A DNA stretch of 64,000 nt from NCBI RefSeq assembly GCF_001510645.1, contig NZ_LMVB01000001.1:2118981-2182980 (forward strand). The letters are read 5' to 3'. Below, in pieces: positions 1-6,863 of the stretch. The stretch is from Paenibacillus sp. FJAT-29882. GTDB lineage: Bacteria > Bacillota > Bacilli > Bacillales > DSM-1321. How positions within the stretch are numbered: position 1 is the first letter of the stretch; every line of letters starts with the position of its first letter. Under the pieces are notes generated by a model. The model was not told where the DNA came from. It ran no database searches and saw only the letters and a program-made list of their open reading frames with translations. A program made the translations under genes and the position numbers.

Positions 1-113
1 GTTGGTTCAAACGCTTCTAGAATGGCGATTAGCTTATCTTTAATTGTTACCTCTTTGGCTGGTGCCAATTCCATAATTCCATTTACATGTGGTGGTTCGT
101 AATAGATTGTCAT
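1..113 (-). CDS. Phage protein, 3' end cut by window edge
   Basis: An ATG at 113 is preceded by an AGGGGG ribosome binding site about 8 bases upstream and opens a frame that runs without a stop off the left edge of the window. Only 37 residues are visible, beginning MTIYYEPPHVNG. It follows the tail-fibre genes in the same direction, so it is probably a late-operon gene (baseplate accessory or lysis region), but no family is recognisable from this fragment. Confidence 0.6.
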   Translation of the reverse strand, partial: MTIYYEPPHVNGIMELAPAKEVTIKDKLIAILEAFEP

Positions 114-125
114 ACTGTTACCCCC

Positions 126-611
126 TTATGCTTTTAAGTAAATCCAAGCGTTCATCGTATGTGCTACTGTGTCTTGATTTGAAAGTCCAACTCTAACAAA
201 TCGTGCGCCTATTTCATAAACAGCTTTCTTAGTTGTTGTAGTACTTTGAGGTATATTATCAAATCCGGCTTCGTTCACACCATCAGGAGAGTAATAAACA
301 TACACGATAGAGTTAGCAGGTCCATCGTTCTTGAACGTAATTCCTATCTTGTCAAACCCGTCTGTGTCGAACCAAGCGCTTTGACTAAGTCCACTAGCAG
401 GTACACTAACTGCGGCATGCGTTTGAATAGTCTTTTGATAGTGTCCTTGAATGTCAACAGGTTGCATGATTGCACTATCTTTTAACGAGCTAGGAATTGG
501 ATTATTTTCTCCTGTTAATACCATCGATCCGTCTTTTTTTTCATGTTGCGGCAGGGGGACAGCTATCCCGTATAAATAAGTAAAAAGTATATCTTTTATT
601 TTCTTGGGCAT
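126..611 (-). CDS. Putative phage tail-associated protein of unknown function
   Basis: A 161-residue soluble protein without signal peptide or membrane segment. The C-terminal two thirds is rich in aromatic and beta-type residues (SIVYVYYSPDG, RFVRVGL, NAWIYLK), as expected of a beta-sandwich that decorates a tail tip or fibre. It lies at the distal end of the tail-fibre cluster, 12 bases upstream of the next gene. No catalytic motif is seen. Assignment as a tail or receptor-contact protein rests on position and composition only. Confidence 0.55.
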   Translation of the reverse strand: MPKKIKDILFTYLYGIAVPLPQHEKKDGSMVLTGENNPIPSSLKDSAIMQPVDIQGHYQKTIQTHAAVSVPASGLSQSAWFDTDGFDKIGITFKNDGPANSIVYVYYSPDGVNEAGFDNIPQSTTTTKKAVYEIGARFVRVGLSNQDTVAHTMNAWIYLKA

Positions 612-644
612 GTGATCACCTCATTAATTAATTGGAAAAATGGT

Positions 645-672
645 ATAAAAAATACACCTATTTAGTAGGTGC
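645..672 (-). terminator. Rho-independent terminator
   Basis: On the minus strand a GCACCTA/TAGGTGT stem is followed by ATTTTTT, just downstream of the membrane coiled-coil gene that ends at 679. Confidence 0.6.
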
Positions 673-678
673 ATAAAA

Positions 679-1224
679 TTAATCAACCTCTATGTTATTT
701 TGCCAGACAATTACCCATTCAATATTGTTTCCATGTAGAGTAGAACTGTAGTTTAATAATCCTGCTGTGAAACTGTGTTCACCTTGTTCTAAAAGAACAT
801 AAGAAAACGGCTCTGTCCCATCTGTAGCTGATATTGAAAGCTTTGTTGTCGGATCATCCCAGTTTATTGAACCGTTCAAACCTGTTACTTTTATAAATTT
901 TCCCTCTTCCAAAAATTGTCCAGAAACAGTTCCTTTTGCCCACTTTAAAGGGTAATTTTCTTTAATCAATTTCAAAACCTTTTTATCAATTGAGTTCTCT
1001 GCCTGATCTATACCTCGTTCTATCCCTTTACTAATAGAAGTTTTCACTAAAAAATATAGAGCTATCCCAACAGCACTAACTGAGGCAACTATTATTCCTA
1101 ATACAGAATAAAACCAATAAATATTATTATTGATATTCTCTTGAAAAAGCGACACATTGTCTTGTAAACCTTCAAATCTTAATTCTAAATCCCTAATTTT
1201 TGTGGCTAATTCCTCTGTTTTCAT
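679..1224 (-). CDS. Membrane protein with N-terminal coiled coil
   Basis: About 181 residues from the ATG at 1224, chosen because GGTGGAGGAAG lies just upstream; an ATG 12 bases further upstream is in frame. An N-terminal heptad-like helix (residues 1-40) precedes one strong membrane segment (about 40-65), then a basic/acidic helix and a C-terminal beta-rich domain of roughly 90 residues. A helix, one membrane span and an outer domain would fit a superinfection-exclusion or lysis accessory protein, but no family is recognised. It is followed directly by a terminator. Confidence 0.6.
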   Translation of the reverse strand: MKTEELATKIRDLELRFEGLQDNVSLFQENINNNIYWFYSVLGIIVASVSAVGIALYFLVKTSISKGIERGIDQAENSIDKKVLKLIKENYPLKWAKGTVSGQFLEEGKFIKVTGLNGSINWDDPTTKLSISATDGTEPFSYVLLEQGEHSFTAGLLNYSSTLHGNNIEWVIVWQNNIEVD

Positions 1225-1363
1225 AACTTCCTCCACCCCGTAAACTATTACAAGGTGAGTATATCACTTTGAATAAGAAATAAAAAGTTGGAGCTAAACA
1301 TAACAGCATATACAAAACCATTAATAAAAGAGAAATATTGTAATAGTTTGTAATCCAATTCAA
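1193..1363 (-). CDS. Possible small hydrophobic protein
   Basis: A TTG at 1363 follows GGAGAATAAA and opens a 56-residue frame with one or two hydrophobic stretches (ISLLLMVLYMLLCLAP), overlapping the start of the next gene by about 30 bases. The hydrophobic core and the overlap make translational coupling to the downstream membrane protein conceivable. No homologue is recognised and the frame may be fortuitous. Confidence 0.3.
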   Translation of the reverse strand: MNWITNYYNISLLLMVLYMLLCLAPTFYFLFKVIYSPCNSLRGGGSYENRGISHKN

Positions 1364-1410
1364 TTTATTCTCCATCCTTCTTTTAATTCACTTTATGAGA
1401 ATTTCGGCAT

Positions 1411-1434
1411 AAAAAATACACCTCATTGGGTGTT
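1411..1434 (-). terminator. Weak terminator-like hairpin
   Basis: Minus strand: a short ACACC/GGTGT stem followed by a run of six T. It lies between the 51-residue gene and the hydrophobic small ORF. Confidence 0.4.
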
Positions 1435-1466
1435 TGGTTTGTTGCATATAATTTTCCTGTTACGCA

Positions 1467-1622
1467 TTAAGCTACTCGTTGATTATCCATTAAACCTTTT
1501 AATTCTGTGTATTGCGCTGGTGAAATTCGGTTTCCTAAAAGGTAAACGTCTAATTTATTAAGCATGTTAGTATACTCGTAATTTCCACCTTGAATAACTT
1601 GTTTTGATAATGAGTAAATCAT
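1467..1622 (-). CDS. Small phage protein (51 aa) of the XkdW/XkdX region
   Basis: The start is the ATG at 1622 with GGGAGGTG seven bases or so upstream. The protein (MIYSLSKQVIQGG..., KLDVYLLGNRISPAQYTEL, ending LMDNQRVA) is helical and resembles the short proteins commonly encoded after tail-fibre genes in PBSX-like Bacillus phages. It sits 13 bases after the preceding late gene. Its role is unknown. I recognise the type of protein from experience of such phages rather than from a named domain. Confidence 0.65.
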   Translation of the reverse strand: MIYSLSKQVIQGGNYEYTNMLNKLDVYLLGNRISPAQYTELKGLMDNQRVA

Positions 1623-1635
1623 TTTCGCACCTCCC

Positions 1636-1935
1636 TTAAATTCCGTTTCTTATTTCAGTTAGTACCGCGATATATTCTATGTTCAATAGAATTTGCGCTT
1701 GAAATTCCTCTTGCGATATGGATTTTTCTGACGGTGTGTATCCTTCAATCACGACGTATTCTTGAATTAACTTCTTTGTGGCAGAATCCCATGTATCGGA
1801 AATCCGAAACCCTTCTTTTTCTGGTAATAAAGCCACGTTTCCGATATCTATTTCGTTAATTTTTGATGAGTCATATGGGATTTTAGAACTAGAAACAGTT
1901 ACTAATTCATTTGTTTTTGTCACATATACAATCAT
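1636..1935 (-). CDS. XkdW-like small tail-region protein
   Basis: A 99-residue protein starting at the ATG at 1935, which has GGAGGTG about 10 bases upstream and lies within the last codons of the preceding gene (4-base overlap). The N-terminus (MIVYVTKTNELVTV) forms a beta-rich half and the C-terminal half (EEFQAQILLNIEYIAVLTEIR) is helical, a layout seen in the XkdW-type proteins after tail-fibre genes. A longer frame to 1980 exists but has no good ribosome binding site. Confidence 0.55.
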   Translation of the reverse strand: MIVYVTKTNELVTVSSSKIPYDSSKINEIDIGNVALLPEKEGFRISDTWDSATKKLIQEYVVIEGYTPSEKSISQEEFQAQILLNIEYIAVLTEIRNGI

Positions 1936-3083
1936 ACGTTCAACACCTCCGCTTCTTTGATTTTTTCTGTTATGTTGCACGTTATTATGTTGTTGTTGTA
2001 TGAGTTTCCTCCTGAGTACGAACCCGGCGATGCCGTTACAAAAATTTCCCCTTTATGTTGGAAAATACAGCATTGGCCGTAATCGCTATTTATATTCATA
2101 AAATCGAATGCTATTAATGGCTTCAAGGAAATTGTGTTATTTGCGCTATTATATTTCCATCCGTTTATAAAAATTTTGCCAGTTGCCTGAGCGATCATAT
2201 ATATATTGCCATTGAAAGTGATAGTGTTGAATACCCACCTACCCCTTCCCAAATAATCATCGACATTTAATTTCAAAGTCATTGTTTCTATATCAACAAT
2301 GTTATTCTTGTCCGTTAACCATAAACTACCACTGATATTTTTTATACCAATCACACCATATTGGTTTTTAAAGGCTGAAAAGAGTATGATATCCGATGAA
2401 TTTTGCGCAGTGGTTTTCTTAGAGTTTTTACATGTTTTCTGCGCCATATCTATTTCGAATAAATATCCGTCATAAGAACTACTGTAGCTATAGTAAGCGC
2501 CGATTTTGAATATGTCTGAGTCCAGATCACGGAAAGCCGTTACTTCACCGCTTATTGTAGAATCTCCGTTCAACATGGTTATTGTTACTTTTGTCCATGT
2601 GACGGTCGTTAAAACGCTCGGTAGTTGAACATAGAAATATTCACTATTACTTGTCATACTTCCCGGAGCTAACACATGAAGAACATTTCTTTTATCTATC
2701 ATAGTTACTACATTGTAATTTGACGCTCTCCCAAGCGTGAGAGCTTGATTCAAAACCATCGTTGTTGTTCTGTCGCTGTTTATTTTGAACGCTATTATCC
2801 TTGCTGTGGATCCACTGGTACTTAGCATAACGATAAATTCATTGTTAGTTGTCGTATATACATTATTGAAATTTAGAATAGTGGGCATTTTCGGTTCCGT
2901 ACTTAACGGATTATACATAGCGCCCTTATTTGCATTGTTCGACTTGTAAAAAATAGGGATTCCGAATCTTCTTGTTTCCTCGGCTGGGAGTAACCCGTAA
3001 TCCGTTCGACCTTGTTCGTCTTGCAGTACCAAAAAACTAGGTAATTCTTTGTTTCCGATTCTAATGATATCACCTGTAGCCAT
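1932..3083 (-). CDS. Putative tail fibre or receptor-binding protein
   Basis: A 383-residue protein rich in Ser, Thr, Asn and aromatic residues with repeated short beta-strands, suggesting a beta-propeller or beta-solenoid head domain. The N-terminal 40 residues (MATGDIIRIGNKELPSFLVL) look like an attachment segment. It is four bases downstream of the repeat-containing fibre gene and one of four consecutive fibre-type genes, so it is a good candidate for the host-contact protein. No sugar-binding or hydrolase motif is evident. Confidence 0.55.
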   Translation of the reverse strand: MATGDIIRIGNKELPSFLVLQDEQGRTDYGLLPAEETRRFGIPIFYKSNNANKGAMYNPLSTEPKMPTILNFNNVYTTTNNEFIVMLSTSGSTARIIAFKINSDRTTTMVLNQALTLGRASNYNVVTMIDKRNVLHVLAPGSMTSNSEYFYVQLPSVLTTVTWTKVTITMLNGDSTISGEVTAFRDLDSDIFKIGAYYSYSSSYDGYLFEIDMAQKTCKNSKKTTAQNSSDIILFSAFKNQYGVIGIKNISGSLWLTDKNNIVDIETMTLKLNVDDYLGRGRWVFNTITFNGNIYMIAQATGKIFINGWKYNSANNTISLKPLIAFDFMNINSDYGQCCIFQHKGEIFVTASPGSYSGGNSYNNNIITCNITEKIKEAEVLNV

Positions 3084-3087
3084 ATGA

Positions 3088-3588
3088 TTAAACCTCCTTT
3101 AAAAATAGTCCGTTTTTATCAACGTGTAATGTGTATTTTTTTCCTGCGTAATCACCATCGCCAAGTGCAACACCGCCCACATTGGTAATGGCTTGTTTTA
3201 CCCTTTGAGGGGTCATGTATTTATTGGTAGCCGTACCCGCTTCAGCTTCAGCTTGTGTCGCAATTCCGAAGTCTTGTACGTTCGTTAAACCAACCTGATC
3301 TTTCGTAACGGCGTGTGGGTTGTCTTTTTTATTGGCATGAGCATCAGCTTTGTCATAGGCGGTTTTTACCGCTTTTGATGTGGCTGCCATTGTTTCGCTA
3401 TCGCTTGATGTACTACTCGATAGCTGTACATGCCCCTTTTTTGTTGTTGACGCATTTTCAGCCTGATGTTCAGTAAAAGCCTTCTCTATATCATCGCCAC
3501 TTCCTAAAAATGTTGTTTTTGCTTTAGCGTGTGGATAGTAGGAATTCCCCTCTGAATCTTCTATTCTAATATTTCTTTGTTCTGGCAT
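3088..3588 (-). CDS. Phage tail fibre protein with tail-fibre repeat
   Basis: A 166-residue protein. The central part carries the hallmark of tail-fibre repeats: STTKKGHVQLSSSTSS, TAYDKADAHANKKDNPHAVT and KDQVGLTNVQD, followed by the sequence ATNKYMTPQRVKQAI typical of fibre connector regions. It has no membrane segment. It lies between the collagen-like gene and the large beta-rich protein, all in the same direction with gaps below 15 bases, and probably forms part of the trimeric fibre shaft. Confidence 0.75.
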   Translation of the reverse strand: MPEQRNIRIEDSEGNSYYPHAKAKTTFLGSGDDIEKAFTEHQAENASTTKKGHVQLSSSTSSDSETMAATSKAVKTAYDKADAHANKKDNPHAVTKDQVGLTNVQDFGIATQAEAEAGTATNKYMTPQRVKQAITNVGGVALGDGDYAGKKYTLHVDKNGLFLKEV

Positions 3589-3600
3589 AAATCATACCTC

Positions 3601-4230
3601 CTAAACCTTTTTGAAGAATAGACTGACTTGTGTTGCACCGGCATAGGTTGTACCATATTTTAGATTTTCCCCAGAATCTCCTTTTTCCCCCTTGGGACCT
3701 TGGGATCCGGTTGCTCCCGTGTCACCTTTAGGTCCTTGAGGGCCAGTTGAACCAGAAGCACCAGTTGCTCCTGTCGGTCCTTGGGCTCCGGCGTCACCCT
3801 TTGGCCCTTGAATACCCGTGTCGCCCTTTATACCTTGATCTCCTTTAAGACCTGGAATACCCTGCGCACCTGTGTCCCCTTTAGGGCCTTTAAAATTCCC
3901 TCGATTAGTCCATGCGGCAGCTCCTGTTTTTTCATAAACGTCCCCATTTGTTGTGTTGAGAGCCCAATCCCCAACTACACCTAATCCTGTAGCAGGTGCT
4001 GCCGTTACATTAAAAAGTTTCGTTCCCGGAGTACCTGCTATCCCTTGCGCTCCAGTATCTCCTCTATCTCCCTTGTCCCCTTTTTGCAATACTAAACTTG
4101 AAATATAAGATTGAAGATCAGTTCCGTTGGCAAGAAGAACAGCTTTTGCTTCTGTTTCTGGAATTACTGTTTCTATTACACTTCCTGTATTCGGGTCTAA
4201 TAATTGGATCTGAACGATATTTCTTGCCAT
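3601..4230 (-). CDS. Collagen-like tail fibre protein
   Basis: About 209 residues from the ATG at 4230 (AGAGGG upstream; the TTG at 4233 is a weaker alternative). Gly-X-Y triplets make up residues about 51-70 and 115-185 (GDKGDRGDTGAQG, GPKGDTGAQG), split by a non-collagen insert of about 45 residues that includes VVGDWALNTTNGDVYEKTG. Such repeats form trimeric helices in phage fibres. The short C-terminal block after the last triplet probably nucleates trimerisation. GC content is locally raised because of the glycine and proline codons. Confidence 0.8.
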   Translation of the reverse strand: MARNIVQIQLLDPNTGSVIETVIPETEAKAVLLANGTDLQSYISSLVLQKGDKGDRGDTGAQGIAGTPGTKLFNVTAAPATGLGVVGDWALNTTNGDVYEKTGAAAWTNRGNFKGPKGDTGAQGIPGLKGDQGIKGDTGIQGPKGDAGAQGPTGATGASGSTGPQGPKGDTGATGSQGPKGEKGDSGENLKYGTTYAGATQVSLFFKKV

Positions 4231-4240
4231 CAAATTCCCT

Positions 4241-4591
4241 CTATTCTTTGAATTTTATCCCCATCATTGGGCTTACTTGAATATTTTCACTGGTTCCAAT
4301 TGGATTTGCGTCAGTTATATGGAAGTAAAAAGAACCTTCCTTGCGATTTTGGATTGACGGAGGGTTACTAGTTATTATTATTTTATCTTTCAGTTTCTGC
4401 GTTATTTCCGTCTTATGCGTAGCAAGCTCTTCTTTCCTAGCAAGTTCACTGAGATCAATATTTTCAGCCTTTTCATCAATTGCTTTTAATGCAGCATCAA
4501 CTTTATCTAAATTTTTATTTACGACTGCTACATCATAAAATTCTAATGGGTCTTGCTTTACTAAATTATAATTCGTTGTGTTTGTTGCCAT
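4241..4591 (-). CDS. Tail fibre N-terminal or attachment protein
   Basis: A 116-residue protein starting MATNTTNYNLVKQDPLEFYDVAVVNKNLDKVDAAL, the pattern found at the N-terminus of many phage tail-fibre proteins of the XkdV class. A helical middle (ELARKEELATHKTEITQKL) and a beta-rich end follow. It is much shorter than a complete fibre, so the fibre seems to be built from several separately encoded pieces. The ATG overlaps the stop of the xkdU gene. Confidence 0.65.
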   Translation of the reverse strand: MATNTTNYNLVKQDPLEFYDVAVVNKNLDKVDAALKAIDEKAENIDLSELARKEELATHKTEITQKLKDKIIITSNPPSIQNRKEGSFYFHITDANPIGTSENIQVSPMMGIKFKE

Positions 4592-5139
4592 TAAGTAAGC
4601 ACCTCGTTTCTTAATTGCTCATGTGTGTAGGCTGCTAGTTGAGAATGTGTATATTTTGCTAATGTAATATGTTGATTGTATAAAAGGCTTAAATCAATAA
4701 TTAGGTTTGCAGGAACAATCCTATTAAGGAGATTACCAACATCCTGAAAGTTTGATTTTGCAGTTAAAGCTATACGAACTTTTAATTTATAGTTGTTATG
4801 ATCTAGCACTAATGAATAACCATCTTCACCACAAAGATTAACGAGTTGCCTTGTGAGTGTTCGTAATGTATTAGGCAACTGCTCGTTCATCCTAACTAAA
4901 ATCCTAAACTTTCGATCTTCTAACGTATCCGCACCTTTTGGAGTGATATTCATTATTTTTTCACGTCGTTGGACACCATTCGATGATGATGTGCTTATAA
5001 ACTGATCATCTTTAAGTTGGTTTATGGCTGATATAATATCGTCAATTTCTCGTTTTTCAACATTCGATAATACTTGATATTCCTTTACCTCATGCAAAAT
5101 GGGGGGCAGGTAATTTAATAAATCAATGTCTCTATCCAC
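4591..5139 (-). CDS. xkdU: Baseplate wedge protein XkdU-like (DUF2313)
   Basis: A 182-residue protein with the order and composition of the DUF2313/YmfQ family: an N-terminal helical segment with LLNYLPPILHEVKEYQ, a middle helix and a compact C-terminal domain. The position immediately after the baseplate J gene, with an eight-base overlap, is the same as in PBSX. In contractile tails this protein joins the baseplate wedge to the J-like protein. Confidence 0.8.
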   Translation of the reverse strand: MDRDIDLLNYLPPILHEVKEYQVLSNVEKREIDDIISAINQLKDDQFISTSSSNGVQRREKIMNITPKGADTLEDRKFRILVRMNEQLPNTLRTLTRQLVNLCGEDGYSLVLDHNNYKLKVRIALTAKSNFQDVGNLLNRIVPANLIIDLSLLYNQHITLAKYTHSQLAAYTHEQLRNEVLT

Positions 5140-6187
5140 TCACAGTCCCCCTTATAGGGATATTATCCGGTTCCAGTACAATATTTTGCTGAGCTCCATT
5201 AATCGTCGTATTCATGATATCTATGACTCCTGTTACATTTAACAATCTAGTCTCAATCTGACTATTGCGGACTACGAGGTTATCCGAGTCCGCCCAAGTC
5301 TCGGCAAGTTCAATAAAATATTCATCTATTACAGAACATAATGATGATTCTACATCGTCCCAAATCCAGCCATCTTGTAGGGTCACATTAGTGGCAATGT
5401 TTAATATCGTTTCTGAAACTCCAACTACAGTAACGATATGCCCGATTGGAGCAATACCAACACCTTCCCCTTGATTTGTCAGAGGGTCAATTGCCATTTG
5501 CACTTGATCTATCAATACAGAACTCGGCTTCTGGAAATCAGAATTAATGATTATTAACTTAACAGCTCCGCCGCCATTCCATGCACGATAGACTTTGACA
5601 CCACCGACACCGGGTAACTCATTTGTTTTTTCTTTATAATCAGCAATATTACCGCCAAACGCTTGCGAATCGAAACTATTAAAATATTTATTTCTTAGTG
5701 AAGCATTATCTTCTTCATCTTCACCTGGCACAAGCAACTCGGTTAATCGGGCATCGGTTAAATCATCAATATATTCAATAGGAATCAGGTTCCCTAGAAG
5801 TAAATTCGGTTCCGCACCTTCCGTTTCACATTCCATTTTAAAAACCCCATCACTAATTTTTTCTCTAACCACATAGTTATAATTCTCTAAAGAAAAACGA
5901 GATTCAATAGGTACATCAATATTAAAAACACCTTTGAATATTGCGTGAGTTGCTGGATCAGGAGTAATACCACGCTCTGCACATCGTCGTATTAAATACT
6001 CGTCTTCGGCCGTATCGGCAAACGTTTGATCATATGTGTAATCTATTTCAGCATATATATTACACACTTCGATAGCTGCAGGGGAAAGTGCATTCCAAAT
6101 AATCGAACCTTCTCGCTTATCAACATCATCCGGGACCTCATCGAGCATTCTTTGCATAACCAGATCAAATGTTATGTGCTCGTACAT
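5132..6187 (-). CDS. xkdT: Baseplate J-like protein (XkdT)
   Basis: A 351-residue protein typical of the baseplate J family. The N-terminal region has the conserved REGSIIWNALSPAAIEV segment and AEIDYTYDQTFADTA; the middle has LRNKYFNSFDSQAFGGN and GVGGVKVYRAWNGGG, diagnostic of P2 gpJ/XkdT proteins. It forms the baseplate wedge of the contractile tail. Length and neighbours (DUF2634 upstream, DUF2313 downstream) match PBSX. Confidence 0.9.
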   Translation of the reverse strand: MYEHITFDLVMQRMLDEVPDDVDKREGSIIWNALSPAAIEVCNIYAEIDYTYDQTFADTAEDEYLIRRCAERGITPDPATHAIFKGVFNIDVPIESRFSLENYNYVVREKISDGVFKMECETEGAEPNLLLGNLIPIEYIDDLTDARLTELLVPGEDEEDNASLRNKYFNSFDSQAFGGNIADYKEKTNELPGVGGVKVYRAWNGGGAVKLIIINSDFQKPSSVLIDQVQMAIDPLTNQGEGVGIAPIGHIVTVVGVSETILNIATNVTLQDGWIWDDVESSLCSVIDEYFIELAETWADSDNLVVRNSQIETRLLNVTGVIDIMNTTINGAQQNIVLEPDNIPIRGTVSG

Positions 6188-6600
6188 TAGATATTCACCG
6201 TCCTCTCAGCTCCAAAATCACCAAATATGGTGTTAACGGTAAATGTAAGAAAAATAGATTTCTTTTGCACATCAAAAGAAAAAGCATCAACTCCAAAGAT
6301 TCTGTCATCTTGTGTTAACGCCTCATATATTCTCCTTTTTAATTCGGGGATTACATATGAGGTAGGTTCCCCATATAAATCATGAAGTTCTATTCCGTAG
6401 TTCCACGAATAGATAATATGCTCATATCGCTCTGTATTCAGAATTAAATAAACAGCCTGTTTAACTGCTTCTAAACCATCTACAAAACCTAAAATAATAT
6501 TTTTATTTAAATCTATAAAATACGATTTAGTAGGTTGTTCCTCTATTTCAAAATCATCTTGTAAATCATCATAGTCATTATTAGGAATCATCATAATCAC
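6187..6600 (-). CDS. xkdS: Baseplate wedge protein XkdS-like (DUF2634)
   Basis: A 137-residue protein of the DUF2634/gp25 lysozyme-like fold family, with LNTERYEHIIYSWNYGIEL and the C-terminal SFDVQKKSIFLTFTVNTIFG beta-hairpin. These proteins nucleate the baseplate wedge. The start used is a GTG at 6600; an ATG at 6594 is an alternative. Its last base overlaps the start of xkdT, consistent with translational coupling. Confidence 0.8.
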   Translation of the reverse strand: MIMMIPNNDYDDLQDDFEIEEQPTKSYFIDLNKNIILGFVDGLEAVKQAVYLILNTERYEHIIYSWNYGIELHDLYGEPTSYVIPELKRRIYEALTQDDRIFGVDAFSFDVQKKSIFLTFTVNTIFGDFGAERTVNI

Positions 6601-6863
6601 ATCCGATCTAAGACAACGAACAATTGCCCTTTTTGTTGCCGCAGTAAAATTACACTGTCACCTTCTTCAAGTGGTTGTTCCGTTTCAAATCGACTAGGTA
6701 TAATCAAATGGATAGCCTCTAAATTTAATTTTTGCTCAACATTAATTTGTAAAGGATTATCACTAATAACAGTACCAAATACAACAGCAGTCGGTTTGGA
6801 ATCTTCAATCACATTTAAAGCTATCTTCTTAATTAGATCAACTAGGTTAGGCAATAAACTCAC
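6597..6863 (-). CDS. xkdR: Baseplate protein XkdR-like (DUF2577)
   Basis: An 88-residue protein of the DUF2577 type: PNLVDLIKKIALNVIEDSKP at the start, then a small OB-like beta-domain ending GDSVILLRQQKGQLFVVLDRM. It overlaps both neighbours and has the same position as xkdR in PBSX, between the hub and the gp25-like wedge protein. It probably caps or spikes the hub. Confidence 0.75.
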   Translation of the reverse strand: MSLLPNLVDLIKKIALNVIEDSKPTAVVFGTVISDNPLQINVEQKLNLEAIHLIIPSRFETEQPLEEGDSVILLRQQKGQLFVVLDRM

